This document shows positions 50,177 through 61,808 of a stretch of DNA of 64,000 bases, piece by piece. A program made the position numbers and the translations under genes. Every line of letters starts with the position of its first letter. Position 1 is the first letter of the stretch. The stretch covers positions 41,200,045 to 41,264,044 of the forward strand of contig CM068592.1 in NCBI GenBank assembly GCA_035048485.1, read 5' to 3'. The DNA is from Pteria penguin (Eukaryota; Mollusca; Bivalvia; Pterioida; Pteriidae). Below the pieces are notes generated by a model. The model ran no database searches and was not told the DNA's origin. It saw nothing but the letters and a program-made list of their open reading frames with translations.

Positions 50177-51844
50177 TTAGTCGCATTCCAGAATATTATC
50201 AATCATTCTAGAAAGAGGCACATCATATTTACGTACAAGATCCCCATAGCGACCGTAGAACTTCCTCAGTGACGATTTCAGACGTTCTTTAACATATCCC
50301 TGCAGGAGCAACTTAGTGGCCAGTCGTTTGGCCCTTGGAATAAAACAGTCGTATAGAGAACAGGCTCTTGCGTACCTTATAAGTTGAGATATAAAAACTC
50401 CATAGGCAGGTGAGGACGGGATATTGCTGCAAAGAAACGGAAAGTTAGTTATTTGGAAGTTAAAATCGTCACGTTTGTCATACAGAGAGGTGTCCAAATG
50501 ACCATTACTGTCGAAAGTTAAAAATATATCCAGATACGAATCGGAATTATTGCTCTCGGTTGTCTCTTTTATCTCAAGTTCATGGGGATAGATTTCATGT
50601 ATGTAATCCTAAAAGTTAGGATTATTGATTGACAATACGTCGTCTATATATCTATACGTAAAATTAAACTGAGATGCAAGACTTTTTCTGCCTGTGGAGA
50701 GCATGTTTTGAATAAATTCCGCCTCATACGAATATAAGAAAATGTCAGCAAGAAGAGGGGCGCAGTTAGTTCCCATGGGAATGCCAATGATTTGCTGAAA
50801 AATGTTCCCTCCAAACACCATGAAAATATTGTCTATTAAAAATTCCAGCATTTTGATGATTTGATCTTCGGTATGCTTGTGTTTTGCATCAGAGTGTTCT
50901 TTTACAAAATATGTATCTTCCCGCCCAATAACAAGATATTTATATCTACGATTTCCATTTTTATGGAAAAAAGAATTTCGAATAATTGTAGCAAGTCTGT
51001 TTTTGAGCTTTTGATGCGGAATTGTAGTGTAGAGCGTGGAGAAGTCAAAAGATTTGATGCTGAAAATATTATTAAATTTCGGAGATTTTAGATTCTCTAA
51101 AAGTTCTTTAGAATTCTTGAGGATCCACATCTGATTTATTCCGCTTCTGGAGTATGCGGTATCACAGTAAATTTGAAGACCATGCTTGATGTGTGTCAAT
51201 ATCTTCGTTAGCAATATGGATAGAGGTTTGGTGGTACATTTGGAAGAACCAGCAATGAAACGATGTTTGTAAGGGGTTTTGTGCATTTTTGGAATCCAAT
51301 AAATATAAGGTAATTCAAGGTCAGAGTTGCTTGTGGTAATTCCAAAAGACTCGAGAACAGATTTGTGGTTTTGAAGTATTTCAGAAATAGATAAATTTGT
51401 TTGTGTGTATGTTGGATTTCCAGGTGCAGAGTGTAATCCAAGTTCCTCTAACAGACAATTAATGTAAAATCTTTTGCAAACGAAGGTATAATTGTTTGCT
51501 GATTTGTCAGCTGGGACAATAATAAATTGTTCTTGGAGTTCAGATAGTTCTCTGGCTACATCAGGGTCATTAAATATAGACTCGTGTTTGGTTCTTACTG
51601 AATGCCTGAGACGCCCTATTCTTCTTTTGAGTAGTTCTCCGATGGATTTCATCCACTCGGAGAGAGTGTCAGGCTCCACTTCTTCCCTTTTTGACCATCT
51701 CCTGGCATATTCCTCGCATGCATCCATAATAATTTTGAAATTTTCACGCCATGTGAACGAACGGGACTCTCTATATTTAGGACCTTTCTTCAGGAGGTCT
51801 CGTAATGTCCTGTTATGTACTAAAATGAGGTCCGATTGAATCAC
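50177..51844 (-). pseudogene. A2 element reverse transcriptase, one in-frame stop
   Basis: Best-preserved mobile-element gene in the window. Reading from 51844 there are 411 codons to a TAG at 50609-50611, then the same frame stays open to the TAA at 50177, so a single nonsense codon splits a frame of about 555 codons. RT landmarks in order: PADKSANN (111-118), WIPKMHK (183-189), the catalytic-Asp motif SFDFSTLYTTIPH (Asp267), GIPMGTNCAPLLADIFLY (354-371) and YIDD (399-402). After the stop come LYDKRDDFNF and SQLIRYARACS, shared with every A copy here. The K-x-H-K and IPMG patterns resemble Penelope-like RTs more than LINE RTs. No endonuclease is fused at the C-terminus. The 5' side is open only back to a TAA at 51848-51850, so the N-terminus is probably truncated. 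Sibling copies have a Ser or Ala codon at the stop position. Confidence 0.85.
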
Positions 51845-51894
51845 ATTTTATCCCACATTTTATCCCACCGAAATATGATCAGGAAAGAAAAAAT

Positions 51895-52095
51895 ACATGA
51901 ATATCTTCACAAACATATTTGATTACACTGCAACAATGCTGAAGAAATTGGATGGCCAAACAGGTTTCCCCGTGTAGGGTTTTTACCGTCCAAAATATCA
52001 TAAAAGCAATGCAACTAAAAAGCATACATTTAAAAACCTACACCAAACAGTCCAGGAAAAGACTAAAAGAAACATCATGATCTACGTGAGAGCAC
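51895..52095 (-). mobile_element. Decayed B 3' end beside the A2 RT
   Basis: ATATTTGATTACACTGCAAC, AAAAGCAATGCAACTAAAAA and CATACATTTAAAAACCTACA follow the B order on the minus strand. It lies just upstream of the A2 RT and may explain the loss of the RT N-terminus. Confidence 0.5.
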
Positions 52096-52099
52096 ACAC

Positions 52100-53544
52100 A
52101 CAAAATACATGCATGTTTTAACATTTAGACTATGAGGAAATGCTAAAATGTGCACGTGGCAAATATACGAAAAACGAATTACTATGAATCATCGTTTGCC
52201 CCATAATGACTTGTATATGCATAGAGGAAGTAAATAGAAAATCGGTTGTATTACATATATGAATATTAATAATAATAAAAAAATATGCGACATCAATAAG
52301 AATTTTGCGTGCTCTGATCAAATGAGTCGTGAATGTTAATCTAAAGGAGTCCTGACTAATATTAAAAAGATCGTATCTCCTCTGAAAATTTTTTGACAGT
52401 GCTCAAGTTCTGATTACCATGTTAGTACGAGTGCATCATTCAAGAAGCTGTACTTACACAGCTGTAGAGGGGTCAATCACAGTAGAATAGTATTAGGATG
52501 ATTTGCGGGTCTTATATACGTTTCTAGAAATTGAAGTGTTCGACCGGATTTTTTATGTGAACAGTTGACTTATTAACTTGTGGATATAATTGTTAAATGA
52601 GGAGTGTCACATTATATATAAATTCTAATACAGATGAATGTTTTAAATTTGCCCAATAATGTGTGTGGAACTGATGTTTTTGTTGCGTCCCATATGTTAT
52701 TATTCTTCCCTCAGTGATCCATTTACATTGGATGTAATCAGATCTGTTCCTCTTGTTTTACATAACTCCGCGATTATTTGACAAAATAATGACGGTACCT
52801 GCCTGATTCATAGCATAGAAATTATACCTTCACAACAGACCTTCCCGAAACAGTGGGGAATCTTTACATGCCACGCCTATCGGATTTCGGATTTGAAAAT
52901 GCTTCAAAACCGGACTCTGGAACTAATTGTATTTTCCACTGTGCAATATGCATTAACCATGGATATGCAAAAACGAAATTAACAAATGAGAACGTATTTT
53001 GGCCGTCTGAATCCAGACAGTGTCCCAGTAATACGTATTGATATATTACATCTTTTCTTTGTTTTATTCATTCTATTCAGATCACTGCAGCATTCCTGAC
53101 CAACAATATTACCTTAATCTTCGTGAAACGCACATTACTCTTTTGGTGTCAATGAACAAAAGAGTTGTGTCAACTGATAACGGTTCGTTTAATATAGTTT
53201 AATTTTACATTTCAAACGAATACATCATGTCGTTTATTGACAATGAAATAATTCAGGATGACACTGATTTCCGACAATAAATATGTTAAGACATAGACAA
53301 TATATTAGATAATCTTTTGCTTACAAAACTGTTGTTACTATCGCTTAATATACCTTAGCATTTTGTAAGTAAAATCTGAAAAAAACAAACAATTGCACAT
53401 TTACTTGGACACAACCATTTAACAATGTGACCAATCGCGAGACCAGGATTTAGGTTGCCACATCCACTATTAGTTTTCACAACACACAAACTAGACTTTG
53501 AAGTAACACAAATCCATATTATATATTTTTTGTTTTTGTGAATT
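52100..53544. other. Intergenic with one SINE fragment
   Basis: Only the SINE piece near 52.87 kb is recognised. Confidence 0.45.
52822..52918 (-). mobile_element. SINE body fragment
   Basis: TTCACAACAGACCTTCCCGA, AACAGTGGGGAATCTTTACA and TGCCACGCCTATCGGAT match the SINE body in reverse. Ends are lost. Confidence 0.6.
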
Positions 53545-54102
53545 TGTGAAGTACACTCTGATAACAATGTACACTCTAATAACAATGTACATTCTGATAA
53601 CAATATACACTGTGTTAACAATGTACACTCTGATAACAATGTACACTCTGTTAACAATGTACACTCTGCTGAAAACAATGTACACTCTGATAACAATGTA
53701 CACTCTGTTAACACTGTACACTCTGATAACAATGTACACTCTGATTACAATGTACACTCTGATAACAATGTACACTCTGATTACAATGTACACCTTGAAA
53801 ACAATGTACACTCTGAAAACAATGTACACTCTGATAACAATGTACACTCTGATAACAATTTACACTCTGTTAACAATGTACACTCTGTTAACAATGTACA
53901 CTCTGATAACAATGTACACTCTGATAACAGTGTACACTCTGTTAACAATGTACACTCTGATAACAATGTACACTCTGTTAACAATGTACACTCTGATAAC
54001 AATGTACACTCTGATAACAGTGTACACTCTGTTAACAATGTACACTCTGATAACAATGTACACTCTGTTAACAATGTACACTCTGTGATAACAATGTATT
54101 AT
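53545..54102. repeat. 18-bp minisatellite, about 30 units
   Basis: The unit is TACACTCTGATAACAATG with GTTAAC and GAAAAC variants. A block of about 108 bases is repeated at 53880-54080. A C element head follows immediately. Long open frames are artefacts of the period. Confidence 0.95.
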
Positions 54103-54107
54103 GTTAA

Positions 54108-54230
54108 ATATAGAACATATATACCTTTTAATTTAGTGCACCATATGCGCATTTCGACAACTTATGTCTCCTCAGTGATGCTCGTGGCCATAAGATTGTA
54201 ATTCTCAAAATATATACGTTTGAATACCAA
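54108..54230 (+). mobile_element. C element head beside the 18-bp array
   Basis: AAATATAGAACATATATACC, CATATGCGCATTTCGACAAC, ATGTCTCCTCAGTGATGCTC and TTCTCAAAATATATACG. The array ends only a few bases upstream. Confidence 0.65.
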
Positions 54231-54496
54231 CACATTGAGTTACCAATGTAACCAAGGTGGACTGAACAACATGCATATAACGTAACTATGTTACTGTAGT
54301 ACAGTGACGTCATCTCATTGACGTCATAGTATCGATATTAATAGGCAGTGTAATAGTAAAATTCCGATTGAAATTTTTGACGTTACATAATGGAAACTGA
54401 ATATTTAGAGTTGAGATTAGGTTTAGATTTTTGGATGAAATATTTTTAGTTCCCGTTTAATTTCACAGTCAACATTTAGTTTATAAAACGGGAATA

Positions 54497-54693
54497 TTAA
54501 ATAAAAAGTCCCCTAGAACACTCAGCTAAATGTTTACTGAGGGTAATTTTCTTATAGTGTGTCTGCCGTATTTGTTGTCGATGGATTCTCACCCTTTTTT
54601 TAGGTTCCCCGCTTGACCAATGTATATTTCCTGGCAACCGCTGCATATGATACGGTAATTTACATTTACAGTCTTGTAGGTCATATCCGCATT
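54497..54693 (-). pseudogene. GIY-YIG endonuclease domain remnant, frameshifted
   Basis: Read from 54693 downwards, one frame gives NADMTYKTVNVNYRIICSGC followed by QEIYIGQAGNLKK and a stop. After a seven-A run (near 54594-54602) the next frame gives RVRIHRQQIRQ and LSKHLAECSRG, ending in TAA at 54497. One base missing from the A run explains the switch. C-x-x-C followed by YIG, then Arg and His on the next helix, is the GIY-YIG nuclease signature found at the C-terminus of Penelope-like elements. It sits downstream of an A1-type tail on the same strand. Confidence 0.75.
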
Positions 54694-54694
54694 G

Positions 54695-54985
54695 ATGAAA
54701 TGTAAAGATGATGGATAAACCCAAACCATAAATCTGAAAATCATGAAACCAGAGGACATACAAAATCAGTGAAAATGAAATCCAAGAGGAAAATAACTAC
54801 TTGAAGAGCATATGTGAACCCCTATGATGGACTGAAATCAGGTTCCAAAGGAGAGTGAGCATCTCCTGATTGCTAGTAACACCCGTCACATATACCCAGT
54901 AGAAAGAGTCAAATCGTATAAATTCCATATATATCTATATATCGAGAAGTCAAAGTAGGTAACCTTCTAGTATAGAAGGTATCAA
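54695..54985 (-). mobile_element. Solo A1-type 3' tail
   Basis: Complete tail without RT: the ACCTTCTAGTATAGAAGGT region at the 5' side, the ACTCTTTCTACTGGGTATAT counterpart, motif A (54820-54895) and the CCATCATCTTTACAT terminus. A GIY-YIG fragment continues on the same strand directly beyond it. Confidence 0.7.
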
Positions 54986-55093
54986 AAAGTAGTTTTCCTT
55001 TAGGGATTTCCATTTGTTTTTGCCTTCATACAGGTATGGATATGTTCCACATCGACTGTCCCGACATTTTTTTAATTTTTACTTACATATATT

Positions 55094-55263
<170 letters not shown>

Positions 55264-55269
55264 CGATGT

Positions 55270-55535
55270 TTGATTATCAATGTACTACATTACCAATATA
55301 TCACAAGGATTAAATGTCAACGCCACCACTTACCAATGCATAACTATGGTTTAAAATCAGTACAATGAGTTACCAATGCATTAGAATGATCGAATATGAA
55401 TGCTGTGTTTAACCAATCTATCCCAATGCAAAGTGTCGCCAATGTAATACACTGGTTGGATACCAATTTAATGTTGTAACAATTCATTATAATGTTTGAA
55501 TGGCAATGAAGATTGTTACCAATGTATTGTACGCC
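55270..55535. repeat. Degenerate minisatellite built on TTACCAATG
   Basis: About five to six loose units of some 50 bases with TTACCAATGCAT, ATGGTTTAAAA/GAATATGAATG and similar words. A single similar unit sits at 54225-54265 after the 18-bp array and C head. Confidence 0.5.
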
Positions 55536-56934
55536 CCGGTACCAATGGCAACTTTAAGACCATACAAAAATTTATAAACTAATACAAATCGTATTCCAAA
55601 TACATCTTTAAAACTGCGATGCCCCTACCCCTACCCCAAAAAACAACTTTAACGCTAAAAAACCTAGGAATTAATACACCGACGCAAACAACTATTCCAT
55701 GTCCAAAGTGATAAAGAGTAACCCTAAAACTACTATACAGATTACAATCTGATTACATGTCTCATTTAACAAGAATCACAAGTAATCAGAATAAGCCATA
55801 TGGTTATATGACAAAATCACCCACATATTTACATAAAGCATATACGACATCACAAAACTATTTGATTTGAATATAATCGAGACACAGACTTCGGAAATTC
55901 AACTTGAAGAATAAGGACACTGGATCATTTTATTGTTTAAGCTGCCATCATACCACAATCTGTTCTGAATGCAGATACAGCAAATATAAGAACAAATAAA
56001 TAAAACTTTGCTTTAAGCAATACTGGTCAAATAAACAGAATAAATCTGTGCTGTACCATAATAGTATAATAGCATTCATAATAGTATAATAATACATAAT
56101 AATATATCCTTGCAATACCAAAGCGACTTTGAGTTTATTGACTTCACAGACCTCGTTCTTGGGAACGCGTCCGAAAGTCGTATATCTATTCCAGGCACTT
56201 GAAGACAAGTTCAATAATCAGCCTTTGTGCTCCCAGTTTATCAATGTACTCTTAAGTCAGGAACGACCTTCAAACAGAAATCTAATGAATATCAATTTGT
56301 TTACTACAAGGGGGATACTTCTATATTTAGATGCTATATTCAGAAATAAGATAGAGGCTGAAAACCTCGTCTCTCTCACTCAGACATGTAATCTGTGTTA
56401 TATGTAATATGAATTGCAGATTTTTTGTGAGTCAGAGTGACCCTGAATTAAACAATAACCGAGGAATCCGCTGGGAAACGATCTGTTCTGATACCAATAT
56501 CACAAAGCAGCTTCCCTTCAAAACTCAAGGTTACTCTTCTTTTGTTGTTTATGAAGGTTCCCTGCAGCACTGAGACATATTGGACAGTCTGTTGCCCTGA
56601 GCTTAGGTTTGATGCAAAAACAATAATGATAATTTTAGAAAATAATTTGAAACTAGGCATCGATACAGCTGAATAAAAACAAAAACAAAGCAATCACTAT
56701 CCGAATAGTCTCAATAACATAAGCTGATTACTAGCTTCGCCGTTCTTTTAACTCACATCAAAATAGTTTTATCACTTCAGTTTTAGTGTTATCTGATATC
56801 ATTTTATTATGTTTTGGTTTTTTTCCGTCTATACCATTCTAATTTTACAACACATACCCGAGCAGGATTATGTTCCTCTTATATGCGTTTTGCTCTGAAA
56901 GCTAGACGACTAGCACGATCATGCTACAGTGATG
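55536..56934. other. Intergenic, nothing firmly recognised
   Basis: A short frame at about 56110-56208 reads FEFIDFTDLVLGNASESR before a stop; it is too short to call. Confidence 0.4.
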
Positions 56935-57722
56935 TCCTAACATTACATTATGTTAGCGGGGCGTTGACGTGAAATCTGCATTTCTCGTGCCCTTGGACTT
57001 CTGAGCAAATGTGTTTGAGTTTCTACGTTAGCTGTAATTCTAGACCACGTTAACGCGCTTGCCAGTTACATTCGTGTGTTTACAACTTCAAACAAAGGTT
57101 CACATGTATATATAGAAACATTTGAAGGATACTCGCTATGCACATTGTATATATATATATATAATACATATACATAATATACATATAATATATATACATA
57201 ACCATGTAAATGTGCAAATAATTTTGAAAATTATATGTAAAAAACGAAAAAGTACCGAAGGGTAAACCATATGTCATAGTCCATGAAATATAAATTCCTT
57301 TCATGTTAAAGGACGAATTTGAAGAATATTGCATGCTATTTCTGTACGTTGATTATAATGAAATTAAATCTCATTTTACTACAACAATGGCAACAACAAT
57401 AATAATGATAAAAATAAAGACAACAACAACAACAATAATAATGATAAAAATAAAGACAACAACAACAACAATAATAATGATAATAATAATAATAATAATC
57501 TTAACATTACATGTAAATCACGTATATATGGCGACCTTCTTGGTGATTTAATTAGATCCATTTTATTTGCTCCATCCGTGCTACTATATAGAAAAAATCA
57601 AGCATATGAATGTGCAACTAGACCGATTTCCCTCCTGCGTTGACGCGAGGGGCGCACGCACGTCCAGTGGAGCAATTCTGGCACGTGTACTAAAGCAGTC
57701 CTGGTGACCGCTAAAAAGCTTG
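56935..57722. mobile_element. E element, copy 1 (possible MITE)
   Basis: Left part: GGCGTTGACGTGAAATCTGC, CTCGTGCCCTTGGACTTCTG and ACGTTAACGCGCTTGCCAG. Right part: TGCGTTGACGCGAGGGGCGC, ACGCACGTCCAGTGGAGCAA, GGCACGTGTACTAAAGCAGT and CCTGGTGACCGC. The inside holds TA and AAT/CAA microsatellites (57145-57200, 57380-57500). No coding capacity. The two ends resemble each other in inverted orientation. Confidence 0.55.
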
Positions 57723-57731
57723 AGAGCTTTG

Positions 57732-58012
57732 TATCGAGCATTTGCGACGGATGTAACATGCTAGCAGGAGACGCTGATTCACTCAGGACAACTGGTTACA
57801 TCCCATGTGGGATTCTCATTTGCTTTTGCTGAAACTACCACCACGTCTTCCTGTATCATCTGAAAAACACAACAATTACTGGCGCAGCATTACTTTGACA
57901 CTCGCTACTACGTACCACGGGCACTTATGGTCTCATTTGAAACAGAGGTGAGACACGATACCTCGGGATCAATAAGCGTCTCCTATTTGATAAACCACAT
58001 CTGCCATAAAAG
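57732..58012. repeat. Inverted pair of motif A copies
   Basis: 57735-57825 is plus (TTTGCGACGGATGTAACATG, CTAGCAGGAGACGCTGATTC, CTGGTTACATCCCATGTGG). 57945-58010 is minus (GAGGTGAGACACGATACCTC, AATAAGCGTCTCCTATTTG, TAAACCACATCTGCCAT). The spacer is about 120 bases. Confidence 0.55.
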
Positions 58013-59849
58013 AAAGCATAACGACATCTGATTCAGCCATATGAGTCTGCATACTGGTACTGGATCAGTAGTCGGATACTACGTGAGTTCGGCTATGTCT
58101 AACGTGATTTTGACAGTTTTGTTTATTACAATCGTCGCCTGTTGGAAATCGAATTGTTCTTGGAAACACCAAAGCAGAAATCGAAGGAAATCCTATCGTC
58201 AATATCCAGCGTCAGTTTTCATTTGCTATTGATAGTGACGTCACAATGTTAAAAAGAGATTCATCCTAGTCATTGACCCACAATATATACATACACTTTG
58301 ATGTGACGTAAAGGTTGAGTTTTCACTAAGGGGGAAAAGTTGATTTAACATGTCAGTCTATATACTTAAAGGAAAGCATATTTAATTACTATGTACAGAT
58401 GTAATATACATTGTAGTGAGTATGGACCTATGGTAGATCTATGTAAAATTAAATTTTCTGTTGGGTTACTCCATGTGTATATTTCATTGATTATCAAAAC
58501 TGATTTAATATAAGGGTTGAATTATTTTGTAATCCCCATGGTGCGCCCCTCTAAGCGTTGAAATAACAGAACCGATTAATGGTCCAATACGTAAACTGAA
58601 TTGTTTCGTAGCTCTCGATGTTATTAAGCTTCGGAAGAGCTGTTTTATCACAAATAACCGAAAAAATGTACAAGTATATAGAATAAGAAGTCTCCATCTT
58701 ACGGAGAAAATTTTACGTCATTTAATGCCAACTGAAGAAAAAGATTCTACTTTAGGACGGAATTTATCAAATTTGAAATATCAAAACTAAGAACACACAC
58801 GCAGAAATATGCTATAATACGCATTGCCGAGATGGGATGGCCAATTAAAAGTGTAATGCTGTGGTTAATTTGGGCCCAACCACTGCAGTTGCAATTATGA
58901 CAATGCACTTAAAAAGGCAGTTCTTCAATCATGTGAAAACCAAATGTGTATTCACATTTACGTATATCATAAATCAATTTGTATATAAAGGCCAAGAATA
59001 CAATTACAGTATAGTGGCCATAAAATGTATATTACCTTCATTGTGAAATTGTTGACATCATAAATTTGCAACATTAATTGTACTCTTGGAAATACCTTTT
59101 GTCATAATCTAAGTAAAAATCCGATTATCACCCACGCATTGATATAAATATTCATGTCGAAACTATTAAAACACGTGTGACTTTGGTCAGAGAACGCGGC
59201 ATGTACTTCATTTATATTTCGTGCTCATTGAGTGGGCTTCTGTGTATTACCTTTTAATGATAAATGTCTGAATAATACTGAATCAAAACGCCAATAAGAC
59301 ATAAAGACGAAGCATTGATTGTTAATAAGATTTTTTTCATCTCTTTATAACACTGTGCTTGTAGGCGTTATATGTTTGCAATAATGAAAATTATAGTTTA
59401 TAATTCATTAATTCACTGGAAAGATCAATGGTTTAATAATATTAGTTTTACATTAAGACTGATATATGGATTATATACCAGAGGAAATATAAACGGTCAT
59501 TAAGATTAACTTGATCAAGCGTCTACTCGAACAAAGACTTAAAGAAGTCAGGAATTGCCTTCTGTATCCTGTGTCAGTTAATGTTCAATCAAATATGCTG
59601 TAATAGCACCAAATATCTATAAAGAATCCATCGTTTCTACGTTAGGAGAGAGAGAGAGAGATAAACAAGGAGAGTTACAGTAAAACATTAAAAAGTCAAA
59701 AAAGTAAAAGGGTTTAAAACGATAGAATTCAACAAACGATCCGATCACAATTTTGATGGATAAAATAATTATGAATAGTTATATGTATTATGATATATTA
59801 TATTATATTATATTATATACTAATATTCTAAGCTAAAATTGTGTAAAAG
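58013..59849. other. Intergenic, nothing recognised
   Basis: A 63-codon plus frame at 58041-58232 has a hydrophobic stretch, but no splice or family evidence. A GA run lies at 59647-59661. Confidence 0.4.
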
Positions 59850-59995
59850 AGAAAATAGAAGACATCTGACAAAATTGTATGTGACACGAATCACCAAGGA
59901 CCTGCACACACAAAAAATGATAATAGAATATACAAGGAACGACATTACAAACAAAAACTTCGATTGTGCTGCGGTTACGATATCGACTATATGAT
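59850..59995 (-). mobile_element. B element 3' end
   Basis: AGAAGACATCTGACAAAATT, CACCAAGGACCTGCACACAC, CATTACAAACAAAAACTTCGATTG split by small changes, then TGCTGCGGTTACGATATCGA. Cut at about 59995. Confidence 0.6.
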
Positions 59996-60082
59996 ATATA
60001 AGTCCAATATATTAGAGCAAATCATCATCAAGTTGATCTATTACATTGAAACAAACAAAAATTAATAATAGTAATAATAATA

Positions 60083-60170
60083 AGATAACGAGCATCACTG
60101 AAGAGACATAACTTGTCGAAATGCGCATATGGTGCACAAAAAAAAAACGGTATATATATGTTTATTATAA
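60083..60170 (-). mobile_element. C element head
   Basis: ACGAGCATCACTGAAGAGAC, ATAACTTGTCGAAATGCGCA, TATGGTGCAC, then an A run and TATATATATG on the plus strand. Short 3'-less copy. Confidence 0.6.
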
Positions 60171-60324
60171 AACAAAATCGAAATCCCCCCACCCCACCCC
60201 GAAAAATGAAGAAAATAAAACCCAAACTAAAGACTAAGCTTGATGTATGTACTTCTTAAATATCAAAATTCAGGCTGCTAGAAATAGTACATGGGTACAA
60301 CAAAATCTGAAGTGATATATATTC

Positions 60325-60540
60325 ATCTCATTACCGGCAGGACTGTCTTTCGAATGAGACAGTAAAAACGGAGGCCCCGTGTCGTGGTATGGGTGACACG
60401 TTAAAGATCCCTCACTGCTTCGGATGGGTCCGTTGCAAAGGTCAAAATTTGTATGTCCCGCATCAGGCAGATGCCGTCACCATATACGGGAATTATTCGT
60501 GGTGTGACGTTAAACAAAATTCAATCAATCAATCATTACC
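60325..60540 (+). mobile_element. SINE, 5'-truncated copy
   Basis: CTGTCTTTCGAATGAGACAG, AAAGATCCCTCACTGCTTCG, CATCAGGCAGATGCCGTCAC and the tail GTGTGACGTTAAACAAAATT followed by CAATCAATCAATCA. The tRNA-like head is missing. Confidence 0.75.
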
Positions 60541-60847
60541 AGCAGGAGAGTAGGTATGACTCCCAGCATCAACCAGATATATAAACACTAATGAAAGTCT
60601 TAATAAAGACAGAATGTATAAGCAGGCTATAGCCTCATTATTAACTTTCACATGAAATTATATATGAATCTAGATAAAACATCAAAAGATAGCCTTAATC
60701 AATGTCAAGTTCGTAATTATTTTCTCTGAATTATTCTAATGTAATAAGACGTCAGGGTAGAGTGTATAAATTATTATATGGAAAATATTGATAATGCAGA
60801 CGACAATAATACATAGAATCGGGAGCAGTCCTAACATAACATAACAT

Positions 60848-61500
60848 CGAGTTAATGTGAAGTTTGCTGTTCCTTTGCGCTCACGACTGCTGAGCACACG
60901 GATTTGCGTTAACGCGGATTTCGACGTGAACTTAATTTAGAAACTACATTAACGCACTTGACTGTCACGTTAATACAATGAATATTGTTGCTTTATTTAA
61001 TCTTAATATTCACAAATAAATAAAAAAAGAGGTAAAATAATTTGAAAAAAGAAGATGATTCAAATTTATCTTAAATAATGATAAAACGTAGGATGATTAT
61101 AATAAAGAAATTTAAAATATATAGATTATTAGATTAAATAGAACTTTAAAATAATATCAGTTTCTTTATAGAATAAACTAAAAAAAAATATTTTTCATAA
61201 ATACAAATTTGATTTGTACGCGATTATTTCATTTGTTATATTATCAGCTTTACAGTTTGTTGTTTGAAACCGTTATCATTTTAACAGTGTATATCATCCA
61301 CGTATATCTGGCGATATGCTCAGTAATATAATTTTTTCATTTTATTTGCTTCATCGGGATGTTGGCGTAGAGTAAGCATGTAAATGTGCGACTGCCCGCG
61401 TTAAAGCGAAGAGGGCACGCACGTCCGGGCGATTAGTCTTGGCACATGTGCTGAAGCAGTCCTCGTGACCGCTTTCCACGTTAACGTGTATGTTAACACT
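60848..61500. mobile_element. E element, copy 2 (possible MITE)
   Basis: Same orientation as copy 1. Left: GAGTTAATGTGAAGTTTGCT, GCGCTCACGACTGCTGAGCA, TTGCGTTAACGCGGATTTCG and CATTAACGCACTTGACTGTC. Right: GCGTTAAAGCGAAGAGGGCA, CGCACGTCCGGGCGATTAGT, CACATGTGCTGAAGCAGTCC, TCGTGACCGC and CACGTTAACGTG. The right end in reverse (GCGGTCACGAGGACTGCTTC) resembles the left end. Confidence 0.6.
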
Positions 61501-61599
61501 GCACCCATGTGTAATAATAATGATGAAATAAGTATGTTTCGGATATCAAACCGACACAACATCGATCAATCGTCACTCTACTTTTACTCCACGTATATG

Positions 61600-61808
61600 G
61601 TGTCATTTGCCTAATGCACTGCATAGAAATTCATACCTTCGCAATAGACCCACCCATAGCAGCGAAACACTTTTTTACGTGCCACGCCTACCTTGAAACA
61701 GAACCTCGGTGTTTACTGTATAGTAGTGTGCCCATGGCGGGCGTCGAATTCGTCGACTCCACGGTCAAGGGTCCAGTACCTTATCCACTGACCCACACCA
61801 CAAAATGG
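61600..61808 (-). mobile_element. SINE, diverged copy
   Basis: TTCGCAATAGACCCACCCAT, TTTTTACGTGCCACGCCTAC, GTGCCCATGGCGGGCGTCGA and CTTATCCACTGACCCACACC on the plus strand, in reverse order of the 9.5-kb copy. An open frame here is spurious. Confidence 0.65.

Noticed and set aside
50177..51844. Retroviral or LTR-element origin for the RT
   Set aside because: No LTRs, protease, integrase or gag-like frames; the motif order and 5' truncations fit a target-primed, Penelope-type element better.
53546..54088. 180-codon frame of TMYTLI repeats
   Set aside because: 18-bp minisatellite translation.
56105..56210. Short frame reading FEFIDFTDLVLGNASESR
   Set aside because: Looks protein-like but ends quickly and has no supporting exon, homology or repeat copy.
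58041..58232. 63-codon frame with a possible membrane segment
   Set aside because: Too short, no splice evidence, and located in repeat debris.
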